A stretch of DNA of 64,000 bases from JBELHR01 sp042091275 (GTDB taxonomy: Bacteria > Bacteroidota > Bacteroidia > Flavobacteriales > Flavobacteriaceae). The stretch is from contig JBELHR010000010.1 in NCBI GenBank assembly GCA_042091275.1, positions 4,272 to 68,271 on the forward strand. The letters run 5' to 3'. Positions 1-9,596 of the stretch are shown here, piece by piece (the first letter of the stretch is position 1; the number at the start of each line of letters is the position of its first letter). Below the pieces are notes generated by a model. That model did not search any database, had not been told where the DNA came from, and was given only the letters and a program-made list of their open reading frames with translations. The translations under genes and the position numbers were made by a program.

Positions 1-236
1 TTAAAATCTTTAAACACTTTGGGTAGCATTTTATAATCCACTTTTGCTAGTGGGGGATACATCATCAAAATCAGTCCAATAGCTAAAGGAATATTTGTGG
101 TTCCCGAAGACATGTTTTCAATATTTCCGGCGATACTCGGAAAAAAGTATCCTCCTGCCACACCAATTCCCATTGCGAGGAATATCCATAAGGTTAGATT
201 TTTATCTAGGAAACTAAGTTTTTTTTGAGATTTCAT
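1..236 (-). CDS. ACR3-family arsenite exporter, N-terminal part (cut by window edge)
   Basis: Reading the minus strand from the ATG at 236-234 gives about 78 residues before the window ends. They show the start of an ACR3 arsenite permease: a first membrane segment with LTLWIFLAMGIGV, then GTTNIPLAIGLILMMYPPLAKV, which is highly characteristic of the family. ACR3 exports arsenite across the inner membrane. Its ATG shares one base with the TGA stop of the upstream arsenate reductase gene (TGATG), so the two are probably translationally coupled. No arsR-type regulator is visible upstream on this strand. The remaining two thirds or more of the protein lie outside the window. Confidence 0.9.
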   Translation of the reverse strand, partial: MKSQKKLSFLDKNLTLWIFLAMGIGVAGGYFFPSIAGNIENMSSGTTNIPLAIGLILMMYPPLAKVDYKMLPKVFKDF

Positions 237-862
237 CAATTTAATAGTTTTGAAGTTTGTTCCATTATAAAAAATAATTCAGCAGCAATTTCCAGGGAAC
301 GCTCATCGTACATTTGGGCCTCTAGAGGGGTTCCGTCAAAGGTTTTAGGATCGTCAAAGCGAAAAGATATTCTCTTTAAAGCCCCAGGTATAAATGGACA
401 GTTTTCATCCGCATGGCCACAGGTCATCATGGTTATAAAATTTGCTTTAGGACTGCTGGGATCATCAAATAATTTGGAAAAGCAGACAATAGCATCCGCT
501 TGATCCGCATATTTGACTAAATATTTTGGATTACTTGCCAATTGATTTTTACTCATCACCTCAAATCCCATACGATTCAAGGATTCTATAGCTCTTGAAT
601 TAAACGCTGTGATTTCAACACCTCCGGAATAACTTTTAATGGGTAAATTATAATAGGAAGCAGCCACTGTGGACCATATTTGTGAAAATTGACTTCTTCT
701 CGAGTTATGGGTACAGATATAGTTTATCTCAACGGATTGATCCCTCTTAATCCTCTCCGCTAAATAGCTCGATATTTCCTTTAAGTTTTTTTGTTTTTCC
801 TTGCTGATAGTCTCAAAATCAAGACTACTGACGAGATATTCTAGTTGGGAAAATAGTTCCAT
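236..862 (-). CDS. arsC: Arsenate reductase, low-molecular-weight phosphatase type (ArsC)
   Basis: This 208-residue protein has the LMW tyrosine phosphatase P-loop as C50-THNSR-R56-S, a CX5R(S) active site. A second redox pair lies at C148 and C155 within MTCGHADENCP. This is the layout of thioredoxin-coupled arsenate reductases, which reduce arsenate through a three-cysteine relay. The loop differs from the common CTGNSCRS form. An extra N-terminal stretch of about 40 residues precedes the catalytic domain. The gene lies directly upstream of the arsenite exporter, consistent with reduce-then-export detoxification. Arsenate reductase is favoured over a plain phosphatase because of the paired C-terminal cysteines and the neighbour. 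Confidence 0.88.
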   Translation of the reverse strand: MELFSQLEYLVSSLDFETISKEKQKNLKEISSYLAERIKRDQSVEINYICTHNSRRSQFSQIWSTVAASYYNLPIKSYSGGVEITAFNSRAIESLNRMGFEVMSKNQLASNPKYLVKYADQADAIVCFSKLFDDPSSPKANFITMMTCGHADENCPFIPGALKRISFRFDDPKTFDGTPLEAQMYDERSLEIAAELFFIMEQTSKLLN

Positions 863-1073
863 AACACAAAATTTAATCCGATAGAGAATGCAAAATAAAG
901 CAAGCCTTCTGTCCCTCCCTAATAGAGTATATTAACTTAATGTAAAGTTTAACTCGTGGATAGCAAAGTCTGAAGTTCCAAGCATTATTAGCTTTGAAAA
1001 TATTAAATAAAAATCAATTTTTAATGTACATTTTAGGTATTAAATCAATAAATTGAAACCTTAAATTTAATTT
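863..1073. other. Divergent intergenic region
   Basis: This 211-bp AT-rich spacer separates the minus-strand arsenic genes from the plus-strand hexosaminidase gene. I see no ORF, RNA gene or convincing hairpin. A weak TACATTTT match to the Bacteroidota -7 box occurs near 1027, but no clear -33 element accompanies it. Confidence 0.5.
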
Positions 1074-2633
1074 ATGAAAAGGAATACCTATTTGCTTGTT
1101 GTTTTCTTAACAACAGCACTTTGTTCATGTCAAAACAATCCCGAATTAGACTTATTGGAAAACACCTTTATACCCTTGCCTACTTTTATTGAGGCAACTG
1201 GGTCCTCCTTTGAGTTAAACGAAGAGACAAAAATCAATACAGGAGAGCAATCTATGTCAAATTTGGTTACTCAAACCAGAAACTTGTTGTCTCCAGCAAC
1301 CGGTTTTGATTTAGAATTGGCAAAAGGTGAAAAAATTAGAAATAATCAAATTGTTTTGAGAGTTCGAGAAGAATTATCGGACAAATCAGGAGCATATAAT
1401 CTGGAAATTAATCCAAATAATATTTTGATTGAAGGTTCTGATGAATCTGGTGTCTACTTTGGTTTACAAACCTTGATGCAAGTATTTTCAGATGATATTG
1501 TTTCCAAAACAGACCTTCCAGGAATCAAATGGTACGCTGCATCGGGTATCATCAAAGACAGTCCGAGGTATCAGCACAGGGGTGCGATGTTAGATGTTTC
1601 AAGACATTTTTTCTCTGTGGAAGATGTAAAGTCGTATATCGATTATTTAGCTATGTACAAAATGAACGTTCTTCATATGCATTTGGCGGATGATCAAGGT
1701 TGGCGTCTGGAAATCAAATCATGGCCAAAGCTAACGGAAAAGGGAAGCGTCTCCGAAGTTGGAGGAGGACCAGGGGGCTTCTATACCCAAGAGGAATTCA
1801 AGGACCTTGTGCGCTATGCGAATAACCGTTATATTGATCTTATCCCAGAAATAGATATGCCAGGTCATATCAATGCAGCACTTCACGCTTATCCAATTTT
1901 AAACCCCAAAGACAAGGAGTTACCGTATTACACTGGTATGGAGGTTGGTTTTTCTACTTTGGACTATGACGATCCAGATACATGGGTTTTTATTGAAGAT
2001 CTGATTCGTGAAATTGCAGAAATTAGTCCGAGCCCTTATATTCATATTGGAGGAGATGAAACTCATGCCACAAGTCCAAAGGATTATAGAAATTTTATAC
2101 CGAGAATTGTGGATATCGTTGAGAAAAACGGAAAATCCGCAATGGGATGGGCAGATATTGCTGAGGCAAAACTAAGTGACCAAACGGTTGCCCAATTTTG
2201 GAAACCAGACCCTAAAAACGTCAGAATGGCTGTAGACCAAGGGGTTAAGATTATTATGAGTCCAGCCACTAAGGCTTATTTGGATCAAAAATACAATGAG
2301 GATTCTCGAATTGGATTGAAATGGGCTTCTATGATTGAAATAGATGATGCCTATAACTGGAATCCTTCGACTTACTTGGAGAATGTAGACGAGAGTCAGA
2401 TTTTGGGAATGGAGGCAGCCTTGTGGACCGAGACAGTAGAGAATTTAGATGATTTACAATGGTTAGTTTTTCCGCGATTGGTAGGATATGGTGAAGTTTC
2501 TTGGTCCTCAGAAGATATGCGTTCTTGGGACGACTATAAACCGAGACTAAAAGCACATTTGAATAGACTCGATTTAATGGATATAAACTACTATAAATCT
2601 CCTCTTTTGGAAGAGGTCGCTCTAAAGAAATAA
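1074..2633 (+). CDS. Beta-N-acetylhexosaminidase, GH20 lipoprotein
   Basis: The protein has 519 residues. A lipoprotein signal ends at C19 (LCSC), so it is probably anchored in the outer membrane or periplasm. After an N-terminal GH20b-like domain (about 30-165), the GH20 barrel shows RGAMLDVSRHF (169-179), HMHLADDQGWR (201-211) and the catalytic pair D328-E329 in HIGGDE, as expected for substrate-assisted retaining hexosaminidases. These release terminal GlcNAc or GalNAc from chitin oligomers or glycoconjugates. The gene lies 8 nt upstream of an MFS transporter, which may import the released sugar. A glycosylasparaginase gene elsewhere in the window acts on related substrates. Confidence 0.92.
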   Translation: MKRNTYLLVVFLTTALCSCQNNPELDLLENTFIPLPTFIEATGSSFELNEETKINTGEQSMSNLVTQTRNLLSPATGFDLELAKGEKIRNNQIVLRVREELSDKSGAYNLEINPNNILIEGSDESGVYFGLQTLMQVFSDDIVSKTDLPGIKWYAASGIIKDSPRYQHRGAMLDVSRHFFSVEDVKSYIDYLAMYKMNVLHMHLADDQGWRLEIKSWPKLTEKGSVSEVGGGPGGFYTQEEFKDLVRYANNRYIDLIPEIDMPGHINAALHAYPILNPKDKELPYYTGMEVGFSTLDYDDPDTWVFIEDLIREIAEISPSPYIHIGGDETHATSPKDYRNFIPRIVDIVEKNGKSAMGWADIAEAKLSDQTVAQFWKPDPKNVRMAVDQGVKIIMSPATKAYLDQKYNEDSRIGLKWASMIEIDDAYNWNPSTYLENVDESQILGMEAALWTETVENLDDLQWLVFPRLVGYGEVSWSSEDMRSWDDYKPRLKAHLNRLDLMDINYYKSPLLEEVALKK

Positions 2634-2641
2634 CTAATTAT

Positions 2642-3862
2642 ATGCAGCGATCCAAGGCCTCTTATTTAACAAATCTATTGCTTTTGATTGTAGGAGGGGA
2701 GGCCATCTTTTTTTTGCCCTTTGTACTTCCAAGGATTTTTAGACCAACGGTTTTACAGAGCTTCGATTTGAGTAATACAGAGCTGGGTTTTGCATTTTCG
2801 GTTTATGGAATCGTAGGTATTTTGTCTTATTTCTTGGGAGGGTTTATTGCAGATCGTTTTCCGGCTAAATATTTGATGAGTATTTCCCTGTGCTCCACGG
2901 GATTATTGGGCCTTTGGATGAGTTTTATTCCCAGCTTTAACGAAATTCTAATAATTTACGGATGTTGGGGGATTAGTACAGTTCTACTTTTTTGGTCTCC
3001 CTTAATCCGATCGACTCGAATATTAGGAGGGGACTCCAGTCAAGGCAAAACTTTCGGAGGCTTGGAATCCGGTAGGGGATTAGTCTCCGCTTTGTTAGGG
3101 ACAGCAATTCTTTTATATTTTACCACGGATGCCATCGATGCAGGTGATTCTATGATGGATTCCACCTATCGCTACACTGCCATTTTTGTGATCTTAATGG
3201 GATTTTTACTGTTGTTTTTTCTCAAAGTTGATGGCCAATCGAAATCTGAAAAATTTGATACTGCAATATTTTATCGTTTGATAAAAATGAGGGCTCTCTG
3301 GCAGCAGACTTTGTTTGTTTTATGTGCATATGTCGCTTATAAATGTACCGATGATTTATCGCTATACGCCTATGATGTATTAAAATATGACGACGAAAAA
3401 GCAGCTCTAGTAGGAACTTATGCGCTTTGGCTAAGACCGGTTGCAGCGCTCGCCATAGGACTTTTGGCAGACTACCTCTCGGTGCGTTTAATGAGTATTA
3501 TCTGTTTTATTTTAGCCTCTTGCGGAAGTGTTTTTCTCTATGTACTTAATTTTGAATCCATCCCTGTATTTTTCTTTTTAAACCTCACGGTTATGGCAAT
3601 TGGAATCTATGCCATGCGCGGTTTGTATTTTGCTATTATGAACGAGGGAGGTTTACCAGTTTCTGCAACAGGTATGGCAGTTGGTATTATTTCTGTTTTG
3701 GGCTTTACACCAGATGTTTTTATGGGACCAATCATGGGATATTTTTTAGATAGTTTTCCCGGAATCCTAGGACACCAATACCTATTTGGATTTTGCAGTA
3801 TTCTATCACTTATTGGGTTAATTAATCTTATTTTTTATCCACAAAATAAGGAGCCCAATTAA
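2642..3862 (+). CDS. MFS transporter, probable sugar permease
   Basis: This 406-residue hydrophobic protein has about twelve predicted membrane segments. The loop after the second segment contains GGFIADRFPAK, the typical MFS motif A (G-x3-D-R). A later FGGLESGRGLVSALL segment recalls MFS members of the sugar or organic-anion group, but I cannot name the substrate. It starts 8 nt after the GH20 hexosaminidase stop and is almost certainly co-transcribed, so an amino sugar or amino-sugar disaccharide is a reasonable inferred cargo. The operon seems to end here, since a new promoter-like element follows. Confidence 0.8.
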   Translation: MQRSKASYLTNLLLLIVGGEAIFFLPFVLPRIFRPTVLQSFDLSNTELGFAFSVYGIVGILSYFLGGFIADRFPAKYLMSISLCSTGLLGLWMSFIPSFNEILIIYGCWGISTVLLFWSPLIRSTRILGGDSSQGKTFGGLESGRGLVSALLGTAILLYFTTDAIDAGDSMMDSTYRYTAIFVILMGFLLLFFLKVDGQSKSEKFDTAIFYRLIKMRALWQQTLFVLCAYVAYKCTDDLSLYAYDVLKYDDEKAALVGTYALWLRPVAALAIGLLADYLSVRLMSIICFILASCGSVFLYVLNFESIPVFFFLNLTVMAIGIYAMRGLYFAIMNEGGLPVSATGMAVGIISVLGFTPDVFMGPIMGYFLDSFPGILGHQYLFGFCSILSLIGLINLIFYPQNKEPN

Positions 3863-3889
3863 TTTTTTCTTAAAAATCAAAACCCTTTT

Positions 3890-3921
3890 TTAAAATTGAG
3901 AACTTGTTTCTATCTTCGTGC
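3890..3921 (+). promoter_or_regulatory. Probable promoter of the DUF2490 gene
   Basis: A TATCTTCG element (a one-base variant of the Bacteroidota -7 box TAnnTTTG) ends about 14 nt before the ATG at 3934. TTG triplets about 20 nt upstream could serve as the -33 box. The position argues against the longer TTG-initiated reading from 3904. Confidence 0.5.
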
Positions 3922-3933
3922 AAAAATGTAATT

Positions 3934-4626
3934 ATGAATTTTAGATTTACCCTATCTCTTTTAGCAATATTAAGTTTCACATCCACTCAAGCTCAAATCG
4001 ACGAGGATCAACTAGGATCTTGGTATATGTATTTTTTCGATGCAAAAATTGGAGATAAGGGATGGGGAGTCCAAGGCGATGTTCAATATAGAAATTGGAA
4101 TGTTATTGGAGATCTAGAACAATTGTTACTCCGAGGAGGAGTTACCTATAGTCCCGAAAACTGGAATGCAAAATTCACCTTAGGTTACGGAAATATTCAA
4201 ACTGGAGAGTTTGGAGATGGTACCGATAAGGTTTCAGAGAGTAGAATTTATCAAGAAGCTTTGATTCCTCAAAAATTGGGTTGGAGAATATTTTTAAAAC
4301 ACAGATTTCGCTACGAGCAAAGATGGGTTGAAAACCAAGATATGAGAACTAGGTATCGCTATAATCTTTTTATAAACGTACCATTGAATTCAGCTACAAT
4401 TCAAAAGAATTCGCTGTATCTGGCTTTATACAACGAATTATTTATCAATGGTCAAAGAGATATAGGGTCTGGCAAGACAGTAGAGCTTTTTGATAGAAAT
4501 AGAGCCTATGGTGCCATGGGATATGCTCTAAAGGACAATCTAAAAGTTCAATTTGGGATAATGAGACAGACCACAAACTCTTGGGCAAAAAATCAACTCC
4601 AATTTAGTCTACACCACAGTTTCTAA
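3934..4626 (+). CDS. DUF2490 family outer membrane protein
   Basis: The protein has 230 residues from the ATG at 3934. This start gives a clean signal peptide (MNFRFTLSLLAILSFTSTQAQ), whereas the in-frame TTG at 3904 would add residues overlapping the promoter. The mature part has alternating aromatic/polar strands (GVQGDVQYRNW, LGWRIFLKHRFRYEQRW, QLQFSLHHSF) and ends in Phe, typical of an outer-membrane beta-barrel. The pattern matches DUF2490, whose function is unknown. The TAA stop (4624-4626) overlaps the stop of the convergent lipoprotein gene once the false gap is collapsed. A 55-bp repeat covers its last codons. Confidence 0.8.
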   Translation: MNFRFTLSLLAILSFTSTQAQIDEDQLGSWYMYFFDAKIGDKGWGVQGDVQYRNWNVIGDLEQLLLRGGVTYSPENWNAKFTLGYGNIQTGEFGDGTDKVSESRIYQEALIPQKLGWRIFLKHRFRYEQRWVENQDMRTRYRYNLFINVPLNSATIQKNSLYLALYNELFINGQRDIGSGKTVELFDRNRAYGAMGYALKDNLKVQFGIMRQTTNSWAKNQLQFSLHHSF

Positions 4627-4661
4627 TTACTAAAGGTTCCATCCCACTGAAAAACAGCAGA
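4607..4661. repeat. 55-bp contig-end duplicate, left copy of first gap
   Basis: These 55 bases are identical to 4762-4816 on the other side of the 100-N gap. The exact identity and placement at both gap edges indicate one genomic sequence that the assembler kept twice. Confidence 0.95.
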
Positions 4662-4761
4662 NNNNNNNNNNNNNNNNNNNNNNNNNNNNNNNNNNNNNNN
4701 NNNNNNNNNNNNNNNNNNNNNNNNNNNNNNNNNNNNNNNNNNNNNNNNNNNNNNNNNNNNN
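4662..4761. other. Assembly gap (100 N), probably spurious
   Basis: Exactly 100 N separate two identical 55-bp flanks. Removing the gap and one copy makes the convergent DUF2490 and propeller-lipoprotein genes meet at overlapping stop codons, a sensible arrangement. No sequence is likely to be missing. Confidence 0.95.
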
Positions 4762-4777
4762 GTCTACACCACAGTTT

Positions 4778-6382
<1,605 letters not shown>

Positions 6383-6497
6383 AGCTCGAAAATTTAAAAC
6401 TCTAAGGTACTTTTTAAAAGTCCTGTAAGCTGTGCTTTTCGATGAATGGCTTAAATTGTTGTTTAAAGTACAATTAACTTTAGATTAATGATTTTAG

Positions 6498-7889
6498 TTA
6501 TTTTCCAATACAAAAGTTTGCAAAAATATTACCTAACAAATCATCTGTACTTACTTCACCTGTAATTTCTCCTAAATGATGCAAAGCCTCCCGAATATCA
6601 ATAGCCAAAAGATCTGTGGAACGTTCTTGTTCCATGCCTATTCGTATCTCGTCTAAAGAGCTCAAGGCTTTTGTCAAGGCTTCAAAATGTCTAGAATTAC
6701 TTACAATCAGCTCATTATTGCTCAATTTCCCAGTGTTAACTAATCCTAGCAGTTCCATTTTCAATTGATCGACACCAATTCTCTCTTTGGCAGAAATATA
6801 TATGGGCTCCAAGTCATCGAACAGATCCTCGAGGCTCTTTTTCTCTACACCATCTATTTTGTTGATTAACAAAAGGATACGCTTTCCTTGATGCTTTTCT
6901 TTAATTTTTTCAATCTCTTCTTCGATTATATTTTTTTGTTTTGCGTCTAGTTCTCGGGCATCCACCAGATATAGAACGATTTGGGACTGCTCAATTTTCT
7001 CAAAAGTTTTTTGAATACCAATAGTCTCTACTCGATCCTCAGTATTTCGTATACCGGCTGTATCCACAAATCTAAAAGCGACACCGTCAATACTAATTTC
7101 GTCTTCTATACTGTCTCTAGTAGTTCCTGCTATATCCGAAACAATAGCTCGCTCCTCGTTGAGTAGGGCATTTAGCAGGGTAGATTTACCCACATTTGGT
7201 TTTCCAACAATTGCTACTGGAATACCGTTTTTGATAACATTTCCCAAGGCAAATGAATCGATTAGACTCTTTAAAACCCCGGAAATACGTCTTATTAAAA
7301 GCTCGAATTCTTTTCTATCTGCAAAATCTACATCCTCTTCGGCAAAATCCAATTCCAACTCCATAAGAGAAGCAAAATTTAACAGCTCCTGCCTCAATTC
7401 TTGCAATTGATTGGAAAAGCCTCCTCTCATTTGTTGCATAGCTATTTGATGCGCAGATTCCGAGTCCGAAGCAATAAGGTCTGCGACTGCCTCGGCTTGA
7501 GACAAGTCCATTTTACCGTTTAAAAAAGCCCTTAAAGTATATTCTCCAGGTTCTGCCATACGTGCTCCCTTATGCAGACAAAGACGAATTATTTCTTGTT
7601 GAATAAACAGAGAACCGTGACAAGAGATTTCAATTACGTCCTCTCCGGTATACGAATTGGGGTTTTTGAAAATACTAACCAAAACCTCGTCGAGTATGGT
7701 TTCGTTTTTGACTATATGACCCAAATGAAGCGTATGTGATTTTTGATCGATGAGTTTTTTACCGTCTTTAACGGACTTAAAAACCTGATCGGCTATTTCG
7801 ATGGACTGAGGTCCGGATAATCTTATAACTGCAATTGCTCCAACACCTGATGCCGTAGCCAGAGCGAGAATAGTATCTGAATTTGTCAT
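6498..7889 (-). CDS. mnmE: tRNA uridine-5-carboxymethylaminomethyl modification GTPase MnmE
   Basis: This 463-residue protein has the full MnmE layout: an N-terminal folate-binding domain (about 1-118, with SGxGAIAVIRLSG and PGEYTLRAFLNGKMDLSQAEA), a helical domain, an inserted G domain, and the C-terminal CIGK (460-463) whose cysteine is characteristic. The G domain has GKPNVGKS (229-236), DTAG and NKID. With MnmG it installs the cmnm5 group at the wobble uridine of certain tRNAs. A TACCTTTG box lies only 4 nt before the ATG, suggesting its own leaderless transcript in addition to any read-through from miaE/DUF4268. Confidence 0.97.
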   Translation of the reverse strand: MTNSDTILALATASGVGAIAVIRLSGPQSIEIADQVFKSVKDGKKLIDQKSHTLHLGHIVKNETILDEVLVSIFKNPNSYTGEDVIEISCHGSLFIQQEIIRLCLHKGARMAEPGEYTLRAFLNGKMDLSQAEAVADLIASDSESAHQIAMQQMRGGFSNQLQELRQELLNFASLMELELDFAEEDVDFADRKEFELLIRRISGVLKSLIDSFALGNVIKNGIPVAIVGKPNVGKSTLLNALLNEERAIVSDIAGTTRDSIEDEISIDGVAFRFVDTAGIRNTEDRVETIGIQKTFEKIEQSQIVLYLVDARELDAKQKNIIEEEIEKIKEKHQGKRILLLINKIDGVEKKSLEDLFDDLEPIYISAKERIGVDQLKMELLGLVNTGKLSNNELIVSNSRHFEALTKALSSLDEIRIGMEQERSTDLLAIDIREALHHLGEITGEVSTDDLLGNIFANFCIGK

Positions 7890-7893
7890 AAAA

Positions 7894-7901
7894 CAAAGGT
7901 A
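7894..7901 (-). promoter_or_regulatory. -7 box immediately upstream of mnmE
   Basis: TACCTTTG on the minus strand, a perfect TAnnTTTG match, ends 4 nt before the mnmE ATG. Transcription would start at or next to the start codon. No TTG -33 box is evident at the usual spacing. Confidence 0.45.
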
Positions 7902-7906
7902 TTGAA

Positions 7907-8344
7907 TTATAGATTGGCTTGTTCGATAAAGTCCTTATAGTCCTCAAAAAACTCCTCGAGGACAGTCATTTTATCCTTCATAAAGAGAAATGCTTCTCTC
8001 CAAGTGTTTTTATTGTAAATACTGAATTTATTTGGATAAGAAATATATATCCAATGAACCGTTTTACCTGAGCTCAGAACATAATTATCGTCGTAAACAA
8101 TATTTGGAATGCAATCGGTCAAAATAGACTGCAAAGCTTGAAATTGCTCAAAGAGTAATTCGTTTTTAGCACTATTATTGGAATTGATTTCGATGGCGAC
8201 ATGTAAATCTTTTCTACCGGCATCAAATTTAAACGAGAGACCTTTGATCTTTGTCCTGTATAGAATCCATTTTCTAGGAAAGGACTTCCCAAAACTAGTC
8301 CAAAATTCTTCTCTTAAATTAGCGGCTTCTTCCTTGCTGAACAT
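7907..8344 (-). CDS. DUF4268 domain-containing protein
   Basis: The whole 145-residue protein corresponds to a stand-alone DUF4268 protein as found in Flavobacteria: FSKEEAANLREEFWTSFGKSFPRKW near the start, KGLSFKFDAGRKDLHVAIEI, then a C-terminal W-x-E-A-F-F-M-K segment. The family is distantly connected with PD-(D/E)XK-like or restriction-associated proteins, but this short form has no visible nuclease motif and no known role. Its ATG shares a base with the miaE stop (TAATG), so it is translated with miaE, and mnmE follows 17 nt after its stop. The context is tRNA modification; a direct link is only inferred. Confidence 0.75.
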   Translation of the reverse strand: MFSKEEAANLREEFWTSFGKSFPRKWILYRTKIKGLSFKFDAGRKDLHVAIEINSNNSAKNELLFEQFQALQSILTDCIPNIVYDDNYVLSSGKTVHWIYISYPNKFSIYNKNTWREAFLFMKDKMTVLEEFFEDYKDFIEQANL

Positions 8345-8925
8345 TAGCCATGAACTTTTGCTTCCCTACCTCTTGTGCGCATCATATCTGCTTCAAATTG
8401 TAAAAGATTCTGCCATTTTCTATCTACGATATCTCTATCCTGATACTGTCTTGCAAAAGCTAAAAAGGTAGTGTAGTGGTTTGCTTCTGAAATCATAAGC
8501 TCTTTATAGAACTCAGACAACTCTTTATCTTGCATATTTTCAGAAAACACCTTAAAACGTTCACAACTTCTAGCCTCGATAAGGGCAGCGACAAGAAGTC
8601 TAGAGATTAGGGCCTCCGTTCTGTCTTTAGTCTTTGGGAAAAATCCTTGTAAATTCTTGGCGTAATCGTTCTTTTGAGCCCTTCCCAATACCAAGCCTCT
8701 CGATTTCATCAATTCGTGAACTTGATCAAAATGCTGCATTTCCTCAATGGCTATGCTACTCATCTCGGTAACCAATTCGGCTTCTTCCGAATAGTTAATA
8801 ATTATGGACATGGCGTTAGAAGCAGCTTTCTGTTCGGCAAAAGCGTGATCTGTTAGGATTTGCTCTAAATTGTCTTTGGCAATTTCTGCCCAAGCAGTTT
8901 CTGTATCAAATTTTAATCCTAGCAT
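8344..8925 (-). CDS. miaE: tRNA 2-methylthio-N6-isopentenyladenosine hydroxylase MiaE
   Basis: This 193-residue ferritin-like protein has the carboxylate-bridged diiron ligand set in order: E31 (HAFAEQKAAS), E62-x2-H65 (EEMQHF), E117 (EARSCERF) and E147-x2-H150 (SEANHY). The surrounding sequence matches MiaE, which hydroxylates the isopentenyl group of ms2i6A-37 in an oxygen-dependent reaction. The gene for the earlier step, miaA, lies at 35574-36488. It overlaps the DUF4268 gene by one base. A TAATTTCG element at 8967-8974 on the minus strand could be its -7 box. Confidence 0.93.
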   Translation of the reverse strand: MLGLKFDTETAWAEIAKDNLEQILTDHAFAEQKAASNAMSIIINYSEEAELVTEMSSIAIEEMQHFDQVHELMKSRGLVLGRAQKNDYAKNLQGFFPKTKDRTEALISRLLVAALIEARSCERFKVFSENMQDKELSEFYKELMISEANHYTTFLAFARQYQDRDIVDRKWQNLLQFEADMMRTRGREAKVHG

Positions 8926-9002
8926 AATTTCAAGTGTATTAATTTCTTTATCTGTGGTTCTATTGGCGAAATTACTAACTTAATTCCAAAACTTAATTCA
9001 AA

Positions 9003-9596
9003 TTATAAATCGAGTTTAAACCGCTGTCTCAAAATCCTTAGATTGGGATTGTTTTCTTGCATTTTTTTATATTTTTCCTCGGGAGTATAGATGAATTTTT
9101 TCTGAATGGTTTCCTTAACTGTGATATGTAATTTTATATCGTAGTTATTTAGCGAAGATCTCAGAAAGGTCATAAGGGGATTGCTTCCTTTTTCTAATTG
9201 ATTCTTCATCAAGTCATTGGGAAGTTCCAAATTCAATTTACTTCCCATAGCGATGGGGTGGTTAGCTGCCAATACACTCGCTAAAGATTTTTGCCCATCT
9301 TCAATTAATTCTGTGATGTATTTGTTCCATAAAATCGTTAAATCCTCTTGACTAAAAGGTTTCTTGGGCATATTGGTGAAATCTTCCTTTTCCTCTTCAA
9401 TCACCTCTTCTTTAGCCTGGTCTAAATTTTTTAGAGAAAACGCAGATACGCGACGCTCCGACGGATCGAGACGTTTGATTTTTGGCTTGACTGGTTCGGG
9501 AACTTCGGGTTTTGAAACTTTTGGTTTGCTTACCGGTGGTGGGGTAGAATAGCTCCTTTTGTTAAAGAAACTCGGAGGAATTATGAAGTTAGGACT
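9003..9596 (-). CDS. dnaX: DnaX tau-specific C-terminal extension (-1 frame relative to gamma)
   Basis: From the A11 tract the frame shifted by -1 is open for 197 codons to the stop at 9003. It begins SPNFIIPPSFFNKRSY, passes through a proline-rich linker and a basic patch (KIKRLDPSERRVSAFSLKN), and ends in a domain (about 9003-9380) with SQEDLTILWNKYITEL and NPLMTFLRSSLNNY. This resembles the C-terminal domain of Bacteroidota DnaX, which in tau links the clamp loader to polymerase and helicase. The longest ATG/GTG-started ORF in this frame begins at 9404, but the homology-like reading continues upstream to the A tract. With frameshifting, tau would be 555 residues. Alternatively the split is a homopolymer sequencing error. 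Confidence 0.82.
   Translation of the reverse strand, partial: SPNFIIPPSFFNKRSYSTPPPVSKPKVSKPEVPEPVKPKIKRLDPSERRVSAFSLKNLDQAKEEVIEEEKEDFTNMPKKPFSQEDLTILWNKYITELIEDGQKSLASVLAANHPIAMGSKLNLELPNDLMKNQLEKGSNPLMTFLRSSLNNYDIKLHITVKETIQKKFIYTPEEKYKKMQENNPNLRILRQRFKLDL

Noticed and set aside
3904..3933. TTG start for the DUF2490 gene
   Set aside because: The added residues break the signal peptide and overlap the promoter element.
4662..4761. A real gap with missing genes
   Set aside because: The flanks are exact 55-bp duplicates and collapsing them gives sensible gene ends, so the gap is an assembly artefact.
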